Notes: generated from the letters alone by a model not told the origin. A stretch of DNA of 64,000 nucleotides from Phaeotremella fagi (GCA_001599715.1 BCHU01000012.1:372001-436000); one strand, 5' to 3'; shown: positions 37,799 to 49,387, numbered from the stretch's first letter. A program made the numbers and translations.

Positions 37799-39721
37799 CT
37801 ACAATGAATTTTCACCACCAAACAAATGGAAACTTCTACTATAACTTGCGGAAGCTATAAACTTGGAATCCGAGCTGACATCAACTGACATGACTTTGCC
37901 AGCGTCAGTCGATAAATTCCTAATAAGTGTCCACTCATCAGCCGACCAGATTCTAACGTTATTATCGAATCCGGCTGTAACCAAATATAAACCTGATTTC
38001 GATAACGACGATTCCGTCGACGTCCCATCCATCTCTTGATCACCTTGTGAATCCTTGTCTGTTTTGATGGAAGATTCGAAAGGTCCTTCCAGAGGTATGA
38101 ATGGGATTTCTTTCGATGATCTGAAATATTTTAGATCGGAGACTGAAGATTTATGTGCTGGTATTATGTGTTGGGTTTTTAGGGATCGAAGATCCCATAT
38201 TCGGACTGTGTCGTCACCTGATCCTGTTGCTATTTGGTATCTACGATTTGGATCAGTTTGCGTTTATCGTGGAAGAATTTATAGACTTACCCGTTAGGAG
38301 CGAAATCCATTGATAGGATCTCTTTGACGTGGCCATCGAGTACCATCGCTGTTCTACCTGTTCTACAATCCCATACACGACCTATGGCGTCGAATCCACT
38401 AAGAGGTGTGAGTTGATTTCACCTATTTACGACACAACTTACCCGGACGCTACCAACGCTCCATCATCTTGAAACGTCAAAGCATAAACTTCTTTACTGT
38501 GTCCCTCCTGAGTCATTAATTCTGTTTTACTTTCGATATCCCATAATCTCCATGTACCATCGAAAGAAGCTGACCCGACATATGCGCCAGAAGGATGGAA
38601 AGCGACTCTACCGACTCTATTCGTATGTCCTGAAAGTGTTGCCAATGGTTTATCACTGCGGTTCGTCAGTTTTGATTACATGCAGCACTTACTCTGCTAA
38701 AGACCACAATTTGACATCACCCTCACCACCACCCGTAGCGAAATTAACTCCATTCTCAGACATTGTCAATGTTGCCGTCGGATGCCATGCTGCACCACCT
38801 ATTCTATCCGTATGCCCCCTCTTTGTAGAAACCGCGTTCAAATTAGGTAGATCCCATACCTTTGAATCTCCAGTCCACGAAGTGGTTAATATTAATTTTG
38901 AATTTGGTGAAAATCGAATGGAGGATAATGGTCGATCGTCACCGAATTGGGATCCGAGATTGTTGAATGTCTACGTGTCAGCTAGGAGGGTACAAGGTGA
39001 CCTACTTTGAGTTCTGAAAACACCTCCTTACGAACATTGACTATTTTACTCAAAGGTAGACTGACTTCAATTCTTTGTCTGGCTATTCTTGCTCGAGCTC
39101 TGGAGGTATGTCAGCAAGTCTGAGCAATGAATAGTAACTCACTTTGATAAAGAGTATCTAGCAATTTTTCGTCTAGCTACTAAAAGATCGTTACTTCCTT
39201 CGTGATAGAATTCCTCCTAAAAATCAATCAGTATGAATACAAAATCAAAAACTCACATCTTCATCACTATCATCAGATTCAGACGCCGAAGCGAAATCAA
39301 AACTCTGTCCTTTAGCTTGTTCAATCTGTTCTTGAACGTATTTCAATCTGTCTCTCCTATCACCGGGCTGTGGGGGATTAGACAGATCATCAACTTGAGA
39401 TTCCAACTTACCCCTTCACCAAATAACGTTATTGGTTCTCCGTAAGCTCTTAATCTTTCTTTCACTTTCTTGTCGTCAGTTGGTACAGCCATTTTCCTCA
39501 TCCTCTTCTTCTTTTCCAGTTGCTCGATGAGCGCGGCATTCTGTTCACGTTCTCTTTCGTCGTCTGATCCTCCTAGTTGATAGGTGTTGTCGGTGACTAC
39601 AGGAGGTTAGTTGAGCTGGTGGATGATGGGAAATTCATACCTAAATCGTCGAAATCCATTCCCTGGGTTATGGGTTAGCTAAAATTATCTTTGAATAGGA
39701 ATTACCTACGTTGGATGCCAT
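37799..39721 (-). CDS. PRP4: U4/U6 snRNP component PRP4 (WD40 splicing factor)
   Basis: PRP4 acts in the U4/U6-U5 tri-snRNP. The N-terminal PRP4 motif is clear ([20 protein letters not shown]). Seven WD repeats follow, for example [40 protein letters not shown] and [20 protein letters not shown]. The first exon encodes only MASN before a short intron. The last exon ends [10 protein letters not shown] with the stop at 37799. The ATG at 39721 is preceded in the leader by an octanucleotide tandem repeat. Such a dense intron load in a splicing factor is typical of this genome. Confidence 0.92.
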
Positions 39722-39725
39722 TTTG

Positions 39726-39757
39726 GATGACAAGATGACAAGATGACAAGATGACAA
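39726..39757. repeat. Four tandem copies of GATGACAA
   Basis: The octamer GATGACAA is repeated exactly four times, starting 5 bp outside the PRP4 start codon, within its presumed 5' UTR. On the PRP4 strand the unit reads TTGTCATC and adds no ATG. Copy number may vary between strains. Confidence 0.85.
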
Positions 39758-39877
39758 GAAGTTAAAAGTTGAGGTGTTGTTATAGTCAAGTATGTAACAC
39801 CTTAATGACGTGTCTTTAAATTCCAATCCACCGGCTATAAACGACACAACTCTGATTTTACCTCCTCCTCAACAACA

Positions 39878-41652
39878 ATGACTGCTCAAAATGAGCACAA
39901 CTATGTGGACGATCCCCCAGACGACGACGAGGATGATTCAACACGATACCAACCCAGGCCTCAAGATGAATCACAACTTTCTTCCTTGAAATCGGCCAAA
40001 CCAATGACTAGATCAAGGATATTGGCACTCGCAGCAGTCTGCACAATGTCCATAGGTGGTCATTTGTGAGTGAAACCACTGGAGAGGACTCACACATCCA
40101 GCGCGACATATCTCCTTGGACCACTTAAATCTCGTTTACATCGTGAAATGCACACTAGTAATACACAGTTTTCTCTCCTGATAGCTTCTTTCAAGTAGGT
40201 TCGAGTTGGAATTACGCTGATAATAGTCTTAATTCCACTTGGACACCGTTGGTTGCTGGGTTGCTCATTACACGTTTTGGCACTTCCTGGAGGTATTTTA
40301 TTGTAATCAACTCAAGCTGATACCAGTTCAATCGCTACCACTGGTGTCGTCCTTCTTGGCCAATTGATACTGTTCGTTGGCGTCATTCATGAAAACCTAG
40401 TTGTCATGGTAAGTCCCAATATTGACTTTTCTTACCCCAGACCTTCGGTCTTTTCATTTTTGGACTAGGTTTAACACCTATAGCCGTGACTCAAGAAACA
40501 CTTTTGGCAGGTTTGGCACCATCACATACCATCGGTTTATCTCTAGCGTTAGGTTTAGTCTCCGGGAAATCAGCTTCATTCATTTCATCACTGGTTTCAC
40601 TTCCTTTGGCCAACACTTTCGGTGACAAAGCACCATTCGGAGCGGCTATCGCTTTATGTCTGCTGTCATTCGGTATGAACGCACTGAGATTAGGTCTTGG
40701 TTGGGGAAAAGATCATGGTGAAGCTTTGGTCAAAGAGAGAAGAAAGGTGAAATGGGTCGGTGCCAAAGATTTAGGTGATGTGTTTTGGGTATACATCTTT
40801 TTGTAAGTTCAAGGTGCTTCCGAGCTGATTGTAGTAATATACTTTCTGGTGCTATTTGGCAACCTTTCTTACATCTTTCGGCGAACCTTATGCAACATCG
40901 ATATGATATTTCGGAATCAATGGCTTCAATCGAAGCTTCCGTGTTACTAGCTGGGGCAGTGGTTTTGTATCCTATCGTGAGTTGCTGTTTGAACTCGCTA
41001 ACGTTAGATTGGGATTATCACCGATCGATTTGTCCCTGAAACTCCAAGAACAACTTTCCATCTTGTCCATCTGTCATCGACACTGACGCTTTTGGGGTAC
41101 ACATATCTTCTGTTACCGCCTACAATCACTAAAACTCCTTGGCCGGGATTGGTCTTCTTCACTCTAGGCCATGGAATGGCGACTCTCCTGATGGTCATCC
41201 TAGTTCCTCGTTTTTTACCTCAGAATCTAGTACCACTTGGATTGGGACTACATAAATCGTTAGAAATGGCTAGTAGTTCTTTGAGTCAAACCGTTTCAGG
41301 TTTATGGTTAGATGGTGGAAAAAACAGAGGTGAAGGTTTACTAGGTGGTTTTTGGTTCATCAACGTTCTACAATTAACAGTTGCTGTTGTGTTATGGATA
41401 ATGGAGGAAAAGAAAAGGAAGACTAGGTCTCATGCGGAGGAATATGATAGATTACCTATGGGTGATATGAGTGAGGAGGAAGAGGAGGTTGAAGTTGAGG
41501 TGGTTGAAGCGTTAACTGGACATGAACCAAGTAGTGCTTTGGCGACTAGTGATTCTGAGAGGAGAAGATCGAGAGTTTTCTTTGTATCTTCGTTGTGCTT
41601 TATTGCTTTGGTCTGGATTGTTTTTTTAGTACAAGCTTGGTCAAAATTGTAG
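39878..41652 (+). CDS. Major facilitator superfamily transporter (MFSD1-like)
   Basis: A hydrophilic acidic N-terminus (DDPPDDDEDD) precedes about 12 membrane helices. Splicing five or so short introns gives continuous helices such as RILALAAVCTMSIGGHL, TWTPLVAGLLITRFGTSW, PIAVTQETLLAGLAPSHTIG and LGLGLHKSLEMASSSLSQTV. The last is typical of fungal MFSD1-like carriers (second half). The C-terminal helix reads FVSSLCFIALVWIVFLVQAW. The human relative is lysosomal and transports dipeptides; the substrate here is unknown. No targeting dileucine was assessed. The intron at about 40803-40834 was chosen because it gives IFFNILSGAIWQPF. Confidence 0.75.
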
Positions 41653-41737
41653 CCATATGTAAATGAATGTGTAAACAAATCGGGTACAGTCAACTTATAA
41701 CCGGCAAACGAATCATGTTTTTTCAACAACTATTACC

Positions 41738-42630
41738 ATGCACCCATTCCACAATCTAAGACAAGAGATACATAACGAAGCAGTCATCCCAAAACAAAGG
41801 TATCTGCTTCTATCCAAAGTCGTAGAGAAAGATTCAATCTGGTATCTCCAATTATGGTCAACTTCGATAGGATTTCTTCAACTCTGGTCAAGAAAAATTG
41901 ATTTCAACAATGTAAGTAAAGAATGATCATGAAGCACTGACTGGCAGAATGAGTATGGAATCACCAAATCTAGAAATGAAGCTATAGCTTCTGCTATCAA
42001 CGAGGGATTGTTACATGTATCCGTTGGTGGTAAATTGACGAAAAATTCTGAACCAATCGTAAGTAACTAATAAAGGATTGAACTAAAATCAGTTACGCAT
42101 TCTACCTACTGACGGTGAAGGACTGGATATAAAACTTTCTAGTGGGGATGTCGAGAAAGAAAGTCAAGGGTTATTGGAAACGATTTATGAAGTGGGTCAC
42201 GATTGGAACGTACATTGACGATAGTTACTTGTCACACCTCAATCTCAAAGCTTTGATCAACGTAAGTCTCTCAATCTACCGCACTGACAACAGATGAAAC
42301 TCGAGGACTTCGATCTCAAATCTCACAAAAAGACGTAGGTTGATTGCAAGATTTTACTGAAATCAGGATGAAATCGCTTCTTTGAACGCTAAACTGAATT
42401 CGATGAAGGCGACTGTTGTACGTGCAACTGGATCTGATACTAAAAAGAAAGGTTCGTTTGATGTCAATACGTCACTGACAGTCAGTCAATCCAAGTCCCG
42501 TTAAACAAGCTCCAGTCAATGCTAGCAAGCTACAACCCAACGCCAAAAGGTGAGTCCCTTTCAGAGCTCCACTGATGATAGACGAAAAATCGTTGAAGAT
42601 GAATTCGCCGATAGTGATGATGATGATTAG
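41738..42630 (+). CDS. Small multi-exon protein, possible XLF/XRCC4-like NHEJ factor
   Basis: Seven short exons join to a ~210-residue protein. It opens MHPFHNLRQEIHNEAVIPKQ with a strand-rich region (SIWYLQLWSTSIGFLQLWS, LLHVSVGGKL). A helical, coiled-coil stretch follows (SQGLLETIYELLVTPQSQS, RGLRSQISQKDDEIASLNAK). The tail has KRRKIVEDEFADSDDDD. A beta head, a coiled coil and a basic-acidic tail is the layout of XLF/XRCC4 proteins of non-homologous end joining, but no diagnostic motif is certain. Introns are 32-34 nt. An in-frame stop in one exon is avoided by the intron GTGGGT...CGATAG. Confidence 0.45.
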
Positions 42631-42693
42631 ATATACATATGATACAATTATGATGACATTATGAAATTACGTGACATGACCTTGACCTGATCT

Positions 42694-43445
42694 CTATTTC
42701 TCACCGTACCCCTTCGTACTCCAAACTTTACGTTTCTCACCGCTTGAGGTATCACGTTTATAATCCACCAAACCAAGTTCAGGTGGTATATCACCACGTT
42801 CCGTTGCTGTTAATTTGATGAATTCCAATAATGACGATGCGAGTTGTGCTGGGGGTTCAGGATCTGTTATTTCGTTCTGGAATCGACGTTAGCTGGTTGA
42901 TGGAAGGTTTTGTTACTTACTTTAACTTCTGATGCGTAACTCCATTTGGAGGGCAGGGATGGTACACCTTCAAAAGTGAATTCAGGTCTAGAATTGATTT
43001 CTGGTTTTTCATCGTCAAACGGGATGGTGATTTGTTTCATCTCATCAGATTCTTCGGTAGTTTTGAGTGATATAACTATAGGCTATATCAGTATAATCAT
43101 TGAACAAACCAACTCACCTTTTCGTCTTCTCTTAGACTCCTTGCGATACCTCTTGAATGAATGCGAAGATCCAAATTGATTCGAGAAATATAGATCACTA
43201 GCGTTAGGTAAGGATCTACCTGAATATTCTGCAGTTTCTTGAGCGATCTCGAATAGATTTTGGATATCTACCAACGGATGTTAATGGTGGGGAATGGGAC
43301 TTGAGGTGGACTCACGGTTCTCGAGTAATCTTTCCATCTCCGAGAGAGCTCCTGATTCAGCTGCTTGGAATCCTTTCCTTTGGAGGGTTTGGATTATCAT
43401 GTGTTGGAGATAGGTAGGTGCTGATGAAGGTGGGACGTATGTCAT
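42694..43445 (-). CDS. Histone-fold TFIID subunit, TAF8-like
   Basis: The start at 43445 opens MTYVPPSSAPTYLQHM. A bromodomain-associated histone fold follows (IIQTLQRKGFQAAESGALSE, MERLLENHIQNLFEIAQETA, EYSGRSLPNASDL). This pattern of alpha1, long alpha2 and a GR-x-P-xx-D turn is that of TAF8. A Pro-containing segment (EGVPSLPSKWSYASEV) resembles the TAF8 region after the fold. The C-terminus is VWSTKGYGEK with the stop at 42694. TAF8 pairs with TAF10 in TFIID. SPT7-type proteins share the fold and cannot be excluded. Confidence 0.6.
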
Positions 43446-43926
43446 GTTGGGTGAATGGATGGTTTTGATGAAAGTTGGAATGAGTTAAGATCACAACACC
43501 TAGGTGAAATTCAATAAAACAATGTTACATCATATCCATGTTAGAACACTCTGACTTAACTCTTGCCGCCGTGGCGTAATCGGTAGCGCGTACGACTCTT
43601 AGTTTTGAATCTTCGTGATTTCTGGCTTTATCGTGCGGTTGCGGGTTCGACCCCCGCCGGTGGTTCTTATGAAGTGCTTTCATAGGTCCAAATCCCAGAG
43701 TAACATCTGGAAGGCGAGACTTTCTTTTTGGCTTTGGTGTTAGGGAGTAGGTGCTATATTTAGTATGCTCTCTGTGAGCTAGGGATATAGGATACGAAGT
43801 TCTTTGTGCATGTTGTGGATGATGACGAATGTCATACGACAAACTCGCTTACAGGCGTCGGTAACCTGACTCGATCTTAACGGTTCAGTTACTAACCGTC
43901 TTTATAATCAATTCAATTTCATCCTC
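43446..43926. other. Intergenic region holding one tRNA gene
   Basis: Divergent protein genes flank 481 bp. A spliced tRNA occupies 43565-43665. The minus-strand open frame at 43525-43842 overlaps the tRNA and is a shadow. The remainder shows no recognisable feature. Confidence 0.6.
43565..43665 (+). tRNA. tRNA-Lys(CTT) with a 28-nt intron
   Basis: The cloverleaf closes well. Acceptor GCCGCCG pairs with CGGTGGT (two G-T pairs), D-stem GCGT with GCGC around AATCGGTA, anticodon stem TACGA with TCGTG, and T-stem GCGGG with CCCGC around TTCGACC. The anticodon loop reads CT-CTT-A then an intron (43602-43629) then A, giving CTT. The intron sits after position 37, the canonical site. The D-arm TGGCGTAATCGG looks more like fungal tRNA-Arg and the discriminator is T, so the isotype has some doubt, although CTT is the only anticodon that keeps T33. 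Confidence 0.85.
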
Positions 43927-44680
43927 ATGTCTTTCTTAAGAGTATCAAAATCTTTCTCTCCAGCCTCAATCACTAACTCTCTAACAAGAACCATGTCATC
44001 TCTACCCCCAGTCCCACCTTTCACCAAAGAAACAGCGTTAAAGTGAGTATGAGTACTCACCATAACTAAACTAACGTATCAACAGGAAAGTCAAAGCTGC
44101 CCAAGATAAATGGAGTAAGTGTCTTGTCGTTTCTCTCCTGTAAACTAATTCTGATCCATTGACAGACACCAAAACCCCGAAGTTAATCTCACCAGCTTAC
44201 ACTCCAGATTCGATCTGGCGGAACAGAGATCATTTCTTCAGTGGAACCGAAGCCATCGAAGCGTTCCTAACCAAGAAATGGCAAGTCGAACATAACTATC
44301 GACTTAAAAAGGAGTTGTTCACTTTCTCAGATGATAGAATGTGAGTCCGTGATGGTGATTGTCATTGATTGACTGGGATTAGAGCCGTTGAATTTTATTA
44401 TGAATATTCTGAAACACCTGAAAAGAGTTCACAATGGTTCAGAACTTATGGGATTGAACATTGGGTATTCGCTTCTGACGGTCGTATGAAATCTAGACAG
44501 ATGAGTGGGAACACTGTTCCCATTGCTTTTGAAGAACGATGGTTCACGGATGATGTTGTTGACGTTAATGTGGGTCAATACGTTTCGTTTGTGCTACATG
44601 TACAGTCCGCTGATTGGTATAGGACGTCGTTATCCCCCGTGGACATATTTCTTTGGCTTAAAAAAGATTCTTTGGCTTAA
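43927..44680 (+). CDS. DUF1348 / NTF2-like (SnoaL-fold) protein
   Basis: The family is a small NTF2-fold protein of unknown function, widespread in bacteria and fungi. Its signature is present: KVKAAQDKWNTKTPKLISPA, YTPDSIWRNRDHFFSGTEAI, EAFLTKKWQVEHNYRLKKEL, VEFYYEY and QWFRTYGIEHWVF. The start at 43927 adds MSFLRVSKSFSPASITNSLT, a basic, Ser-rich stretch that could be a mitochondrial presequence; MSSLPPVPP inside it (about residue 27) is an alternative. Whether a 36-nt in-frame intron near 44561 is removed does not alter the frame, so the C-terminus is uncertain. Confidence 0.8.
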
Positions 44681-44724
44681 AAAAAATTATATTTAGTATT
44701 ATGCATGATGGTGGGATTCTTTAT

Positions 44725-46445
44725 CTATGACATTGAGATTTCGTTATTTTCGTTGGATACTGAAACTGTTTCGATTTCATTCTCATTTTCAGTTTCAGTT
44801 TCCATTTTGATCGGACTGGAATTTATGTTTATATTTGTTGGATATAGATTATCCACCCCATCCGTTTGTTCAATTTTGACCTCCTTCGAAGTCTCACCGT
44901 CGTTTAATTTATCACCATTCTCCACTTGTACGATATCCACCGGATCCAATACCATGTTCCCAGTTTGATTCTCTGGAACATCCTTAACTGCAGTGTTAAA
45001 CACCGTCGCACTAGTGTTCGTCATCACTCCCACTCCCTCACCCGATTCCCTTCTCATTCCTAACCTCAATTTGATACCAGAAGGCGCAACGATCGGTGTC
45101 AATTGTGTCGACGACTCCCCACCACTTTCACCACCTAGTTTCAATTTCAACACCCTCGTATTCTCAGGTTCACGAGGTACGATTTCACCTTCACCACTTG
45201 CAATGACTTTTCTTCCTGACGGTAATTTCCCTCTACCCCATTTCTGCATACCTCTAGGACCGGAATCGTGGGTTGAAGATAGATAACTTTCAGTTTGGTT
45301 TTCTATGGGTTTACCTCTAGCTTTCGCCAGTGCTAATTCGTCTGGTCCACGAATCGGTTCACCGTATAGAATCGGTTTGCCATCTCTGATTTGTGCTATT
45401 GGAGGTCGAAGCGAGGTTAACCTTTCTTTCAATTGTTGTGGAAGATGCGGTGAATTGATTTTATTGATTAACGAGGATAACATGCTCGAGGATGGTTCTG
45501 GATTTATCGGTAGGTAGTGTTGTTGAATTTTATCCGAGTGGGACGGTATGATTGGTGATGATCTTGGTGGTGGGATGTTGGAGGTTAATGTATCCTTTGG
45601 AGTGTAGATGTTGGGAGCTGCTATAACGTATCGTAAGAGATTGATTTCCTGATATCTCAATTCATGCATCTGGATCGGGGTTGGGGTTTCTTTGGCTGAA
45701 TACGCTTCGAGCAGCGATGGGAATGACGTCGATGGTGGTGGTAACGGTACAGGCGGTGGTTGAATTGGATCAACGAATTCACGAGTGGACGCTAATTGAG
45801 ATGAAGCGTATGGTACAGGTTGCTTGTATCTTTCCGCGATGGTCTGTGGTGCTGGTAAACTCTTTATAGGCGCTACTGCGTTTTCGGTTGTTGTTATTCG
45901 AACATGACCATCAGGTAAAGGTGGTAACCAGGAATACGGCGATGAAGGTTGAACGTCGATTTCGTCTTCGTCACTTTCCTCGTCTATATCCATTGATGAA
46001 TCGTCTATCAGATCCACAGAACCATATTGGACAGTAACCCCATCTGTAGTTTTTAAACCATCTCTCAGATGATCTTCAATCAGCAAGTTTTCGTATCTAT
46101 CAACCTACCAGCCAATTCATCCATTCCAGCACCATTAAAGGTTACCTCTGATTCCAAATCCAGAGCCCAAGATTGTAAATCTCCTACATCTCCCATACCA
46201 AGATCTTCGAGTGTTTGGACGACATCTATAGCAGCTACTTTACTTCTACCGGCGAGAGTTGCCCTTTCGACTGAACTTGTTGCTAGTAGACGAAGATACC
46301 TTGCGAGAACGTCTGATAAAGTTAGCGAAGCTGCTGAAGATGTTGATGCGAAGCCTGCTGATGCCAGAGTGTGGAGGGCTGTTAGATGGAGTATAGAGTT
46401 GGGTGAGGGTGAGGGTGAAGCGGAAGAGGGTGAAGTAGGGTTCAT
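44725..46445 (-). CDS. Histone-fold protein, TAF3-like TFIID subunit
   Basis: The start at 46445 (MNPTSPSS) leads to a bromodomain-associated histone fold: ILHLTALHTLASAGFAS, SLTLSDVLARYLRLLATSS, then VVQTLEDLGMGDVGDLQSWA and ESEVTF. The last part resembles the TAF3 fold ending. A 35-nt intron (GTAGGT...TGAAG, about 46072-46106) joins DELA to DHLRDGLK and restores frame. The rest is disordered: an acidic patch (DIDEESDEDEIDV), SPYSWLPPLPDGH, and a Pro/Ser-rich tail ending NEISMS. No PHD finger is seen at the C-terminus, as in several fungal TAF3 proteins. TAF8-like cannot be excluded. Confidence 0.6.
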
Positions 46446-46778
46446 GTTGGTAGTTATTGATAGGTTATAGATGCATGTCGATGTGGGTGTGTGAGAGTAG
46501 TGTACGAGTGACAATAACAACATCCCCAGACTGCCACAACAGACCTCTCCTCGGTATTTCGGAGTTTTAAATGTAAAGCTTCCGTTGTATTTAGTGGCGA
46601 TTTCACCTTTCTTCCTCTCTCCAATCACACTCACCTTACATTCCCTGGTTCTCTCTTAAAAAAATTTATTCAACTTTACCTTTTTTTTTCTTTTTTTTCC
46701 AAATTAATTAATTATCATCTATCAGTGAGTATCCTACATAACCCATCATATGCCTACACCACTAACATCAACATAGAA
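46446..46778. promoter_or_regulatory. Divergent promoter region with pyrimidine tract and likely 5'-UTR intron of eIF5A
   Basis: A long T/C tract lies at about 46674-46700, a common promoter element of highly expressed fungal genes. A likely 5'-UTR intron runs from 46725 (GTGAGT) to 46776 (CATAG), ending two bases before the eIF5A ATG. It contains an ATG (46750) beginning an eight-codon frame that stops at 46774-46776. If the intron is spliced, that upstream frame disappears. Confidence 0.55.
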
Positions 46779-47529
46779 ATGGCTGAGGAGGAACACCATG
46801 AAACTTTCGAAGCTACCGGAGCTGGTGCTTCAAAAACTTTCCCGTAAGTTGATCCTTTCGAGCAGGCGAGTGAAGAAAAATAATATTTATCAAATCTCAT
46901 TTCCATAGAATGCAATGTTCTGCTTTGAGAAAGAACGGTCACGTCGTCATCAAAGGTCGTCCATGCAAGATCGTTGATATGTCAACCTCAAAGACTGGAA
47001 AGCACGGTCACGCCAAAGTCCATTTGGTCGCCATTGATGTGAGTAAAGTGTTAGCTTCAACATGTTCTCAGCTGATCACATTGTGTCCAACAGATCTTCA
47101 CCGGTAAGAAGATGGAAGATATCTCCCCATCCGTAAGTTTTTCGCGACCATTTTTCTAAAAGGACTGGGCTGACTTTGGATTCAGACCCACAACATGGAT
47201 GTCCCAAACGTCAGACGTGATGAATACATCCTCGTCAACATTGATGATGTAAGTTGGATCGAACATCTTTGCCTTGTACGCGTGCTGATCTACACCAGGG
47301 TTTCCTTAACCTTATGGACAACGAGGGTAACAACAAAGACGACGTCAAAGTCCCAGAGACCGATCTTGGTAAAGAAATCGAAACCGCCTTTGAAGCCGGT
47401 AAAGAATTATCAGTTACCATCATCTCTGCCATGGGTAAGTTTTGTTGAATGTACCTCTGAGTATCTCTCTAACTCGACGTAGATGAAGAACAAGCTATCT
47501 CATGGAAGGAAGCTCCAGCTGAAAAGTAA
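46779..47529 (+). CDS. TIF51: Translation factor eIF5A (hypusinated)
   Basis: eIF5A relieves stalled translation at polyproline and termination. The spliced protein starts [20 protein letters not shown] and carries the hypusine loop [14 protein letters not shown] with the modified lysine. It continues [37 protein letters not shown] and an OB-fold C-terminus ending SWKEAPAEK. The length of ~158 residues is normal. Five or so introns interrupt it, some longer (55-65 nt) than elsewhere in the window. Divergent from the TAF3-like gene. Confidence 0.96.
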
Positions 47530-47971
47530 ATCAATTAAATCAAATCTGATTTAATTGTTTTCCACTTTTCATCTTCCCCTTCATCACCCTTTCAATATCC
47601 AAAAAAATCTTCACCCTTTTCTCTCTAAGCACAGCTGTTTAGAAGAAATACACATATGGAATGCAAATGAAATCTTACTTTTTTCTCTCTGGTTAATGCA
47701 TTGTTTATTGACTGAATGGAAAAAATATACGAGTCTTTGAATTCTGTACTTTCTTATTTCCTTTTACTTCCCAATCCCACCGTAAAAATTTATCCATTAT
47801 CATTCCTTTGTATTGAGGTAATCTAGATCGTCGAGGGATGCATATTCGATGTCATAGCTACGTATTTTATTGAGCCAAGAATATAAGTGTGTTTTGAAAG
47901 TGATGTTGATTCCGAGATCACTTTTGTGCAACTAGCATTGATTACAAGGATTCAATCGATAACCTCCAACA
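47530..47971. other. Intergenic region after eIF5A
   Basis: The first ~240 bp are T/C-rich and probably the eIF5A 3' UTR. The rest is the promoter of the next plus-strand gene. No RNA gene or repeat was seen. Confidence 0.5.
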
Positions 47972-49387
47972 ATGTCAGACCCATCAACGACGATACTTTG
48001 TTTATACGATAAACTAGATCCATATCCATTCATCCGTCGTGAGTCTATCGCTGAAGGAGAGTTTAAACAAGGCTAAGATAGAGAAAGGTCTTTTATCATC
48101 AACCGAGATTAACGAAAACGAACCCAAATTAATACCTTGGAAAATAGTTAATAAATATTACACAGCCAACGTTCAATTTCGATTCAAAGAGTTGAAAGAT
48201 GACAATATCAAATCTTTCGATGAACCCGTATTGATTTATTTATTTCATCATGTTAGTCATATCAATAATAACACTTTGAACGATGGGTTGACATGTATTT
48301 AGACGTCGATTCCATCAACGTTAATCAATTTATTGGAGACTTCACAACCTGATATAAGTTTAGGTGTTAGGATAAAATCTGATCTCTTGAATGGTGGTAA
48401 TGAAGGAGATACTGAGGAGGACACGGAACTTATGGAGAAATTCGATGAGATAGGGATGGAATTCATTGATGAATCCAAACCTGTTGATGAGGATGATGAA
48501 AGACGTGAGTCTATGATTTAGTCATCGGGTCCTTCTTTTGCTGAAGTCAAGAAACAGCTATTGACGTTTATGAATCCATACGACAAACTCTCCAAACCCA
48601 TCTTTGGCCTAACATGGTAAGGTCTGATGGATCTTCGAATCCCATCGACGATGATGGTGGTTCCGAATCAGAAATTGATGAAGGGGAACATCAATCTTTC
48701 CCAGTAACATTTGATACAAATCAACAAAGTGGTAATCAACTCTCACAGGACTCAGAAAATAAAACCCAAACGGTATTCCCGGATATTGAAGAATTACGTG
48801 AGAAAGTCAAAGAATTCGAGATTCTCCATGGTAACACCAACCAACAGAATGAGATGGAATCAATAGGGGCAGACAGGATTGAAAGTATTTCGAAAAGTTT
48901 GGAAAGGTTGGGTTGGGGTGATGACGATGACGATGAGGGTGAGGACGGGTTAGGACCTGATTCAGAGGAATATACGAGATTGGACGATTGGCTAGATGAC
49001 GAAGGGGTTCATCGAGAGATTGATGAGATAAAAGAATCATCGAGCGGGGAGATCACTCCGAATTACGAAATGGTCACCATTCCAAATCAAGATCTAGAAC
49101 CAGAACCAGAACCAGAAGCAGAACCCCAAATCCAAAATCAAGAATCGTTTGACGACGATTTTTCAGATTTCCAATCAGGACCTGGTCCAGCTGGCAGTGG
49201 TCGTATCCCGTTAGATCCAACACCGTTGATCAATCATTTAAACGATTTACGTGTGGAATTGAACGATTTACCTATGGATTTACGTCGTCGGAAAGCTGGT
49301 CAGGAGGTTTTGAAGGTTATGCAGAGTTTAGGTTTGGATTTGAAGGATTTCGATTTGGACGATGACGATGATGGGTTGGATGGTTAA
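47972..49387 (+). CDS. Alpha/gamma-adaptin-binding protein p34-like (AAGAB/Irc6-like)
   Basis: AAGAB-type proteins act as assembly chaperones for AP1 and AP2 adaptor complexes. Spliced exons give MSDPSTTILCLYDKLDPYPF, then PWKIVNKYYTANVQFRFKEL and EPVLIYLFHH, which fit the pseudo-GTPase core of p34. Then come RPIDVYESIRQTLQTHLWPN and an acidic linker with SFDDDFSDFQS, a short adaptin-ear binding motif. The conserved C-terminal helix reads LPMDLRRRKAGQEVLKVMQS. The intron at 48039-48081 was chosen because it leaves the correct phase (IRQKGLLSS). Start ATG is at 47972. Confidence 0.65.

Noticed and set aside
43525..43842. Minus-strand open frame of 105 codons
   Set aside because: Overlaps and is antisense to a well-folding tRNA gene.
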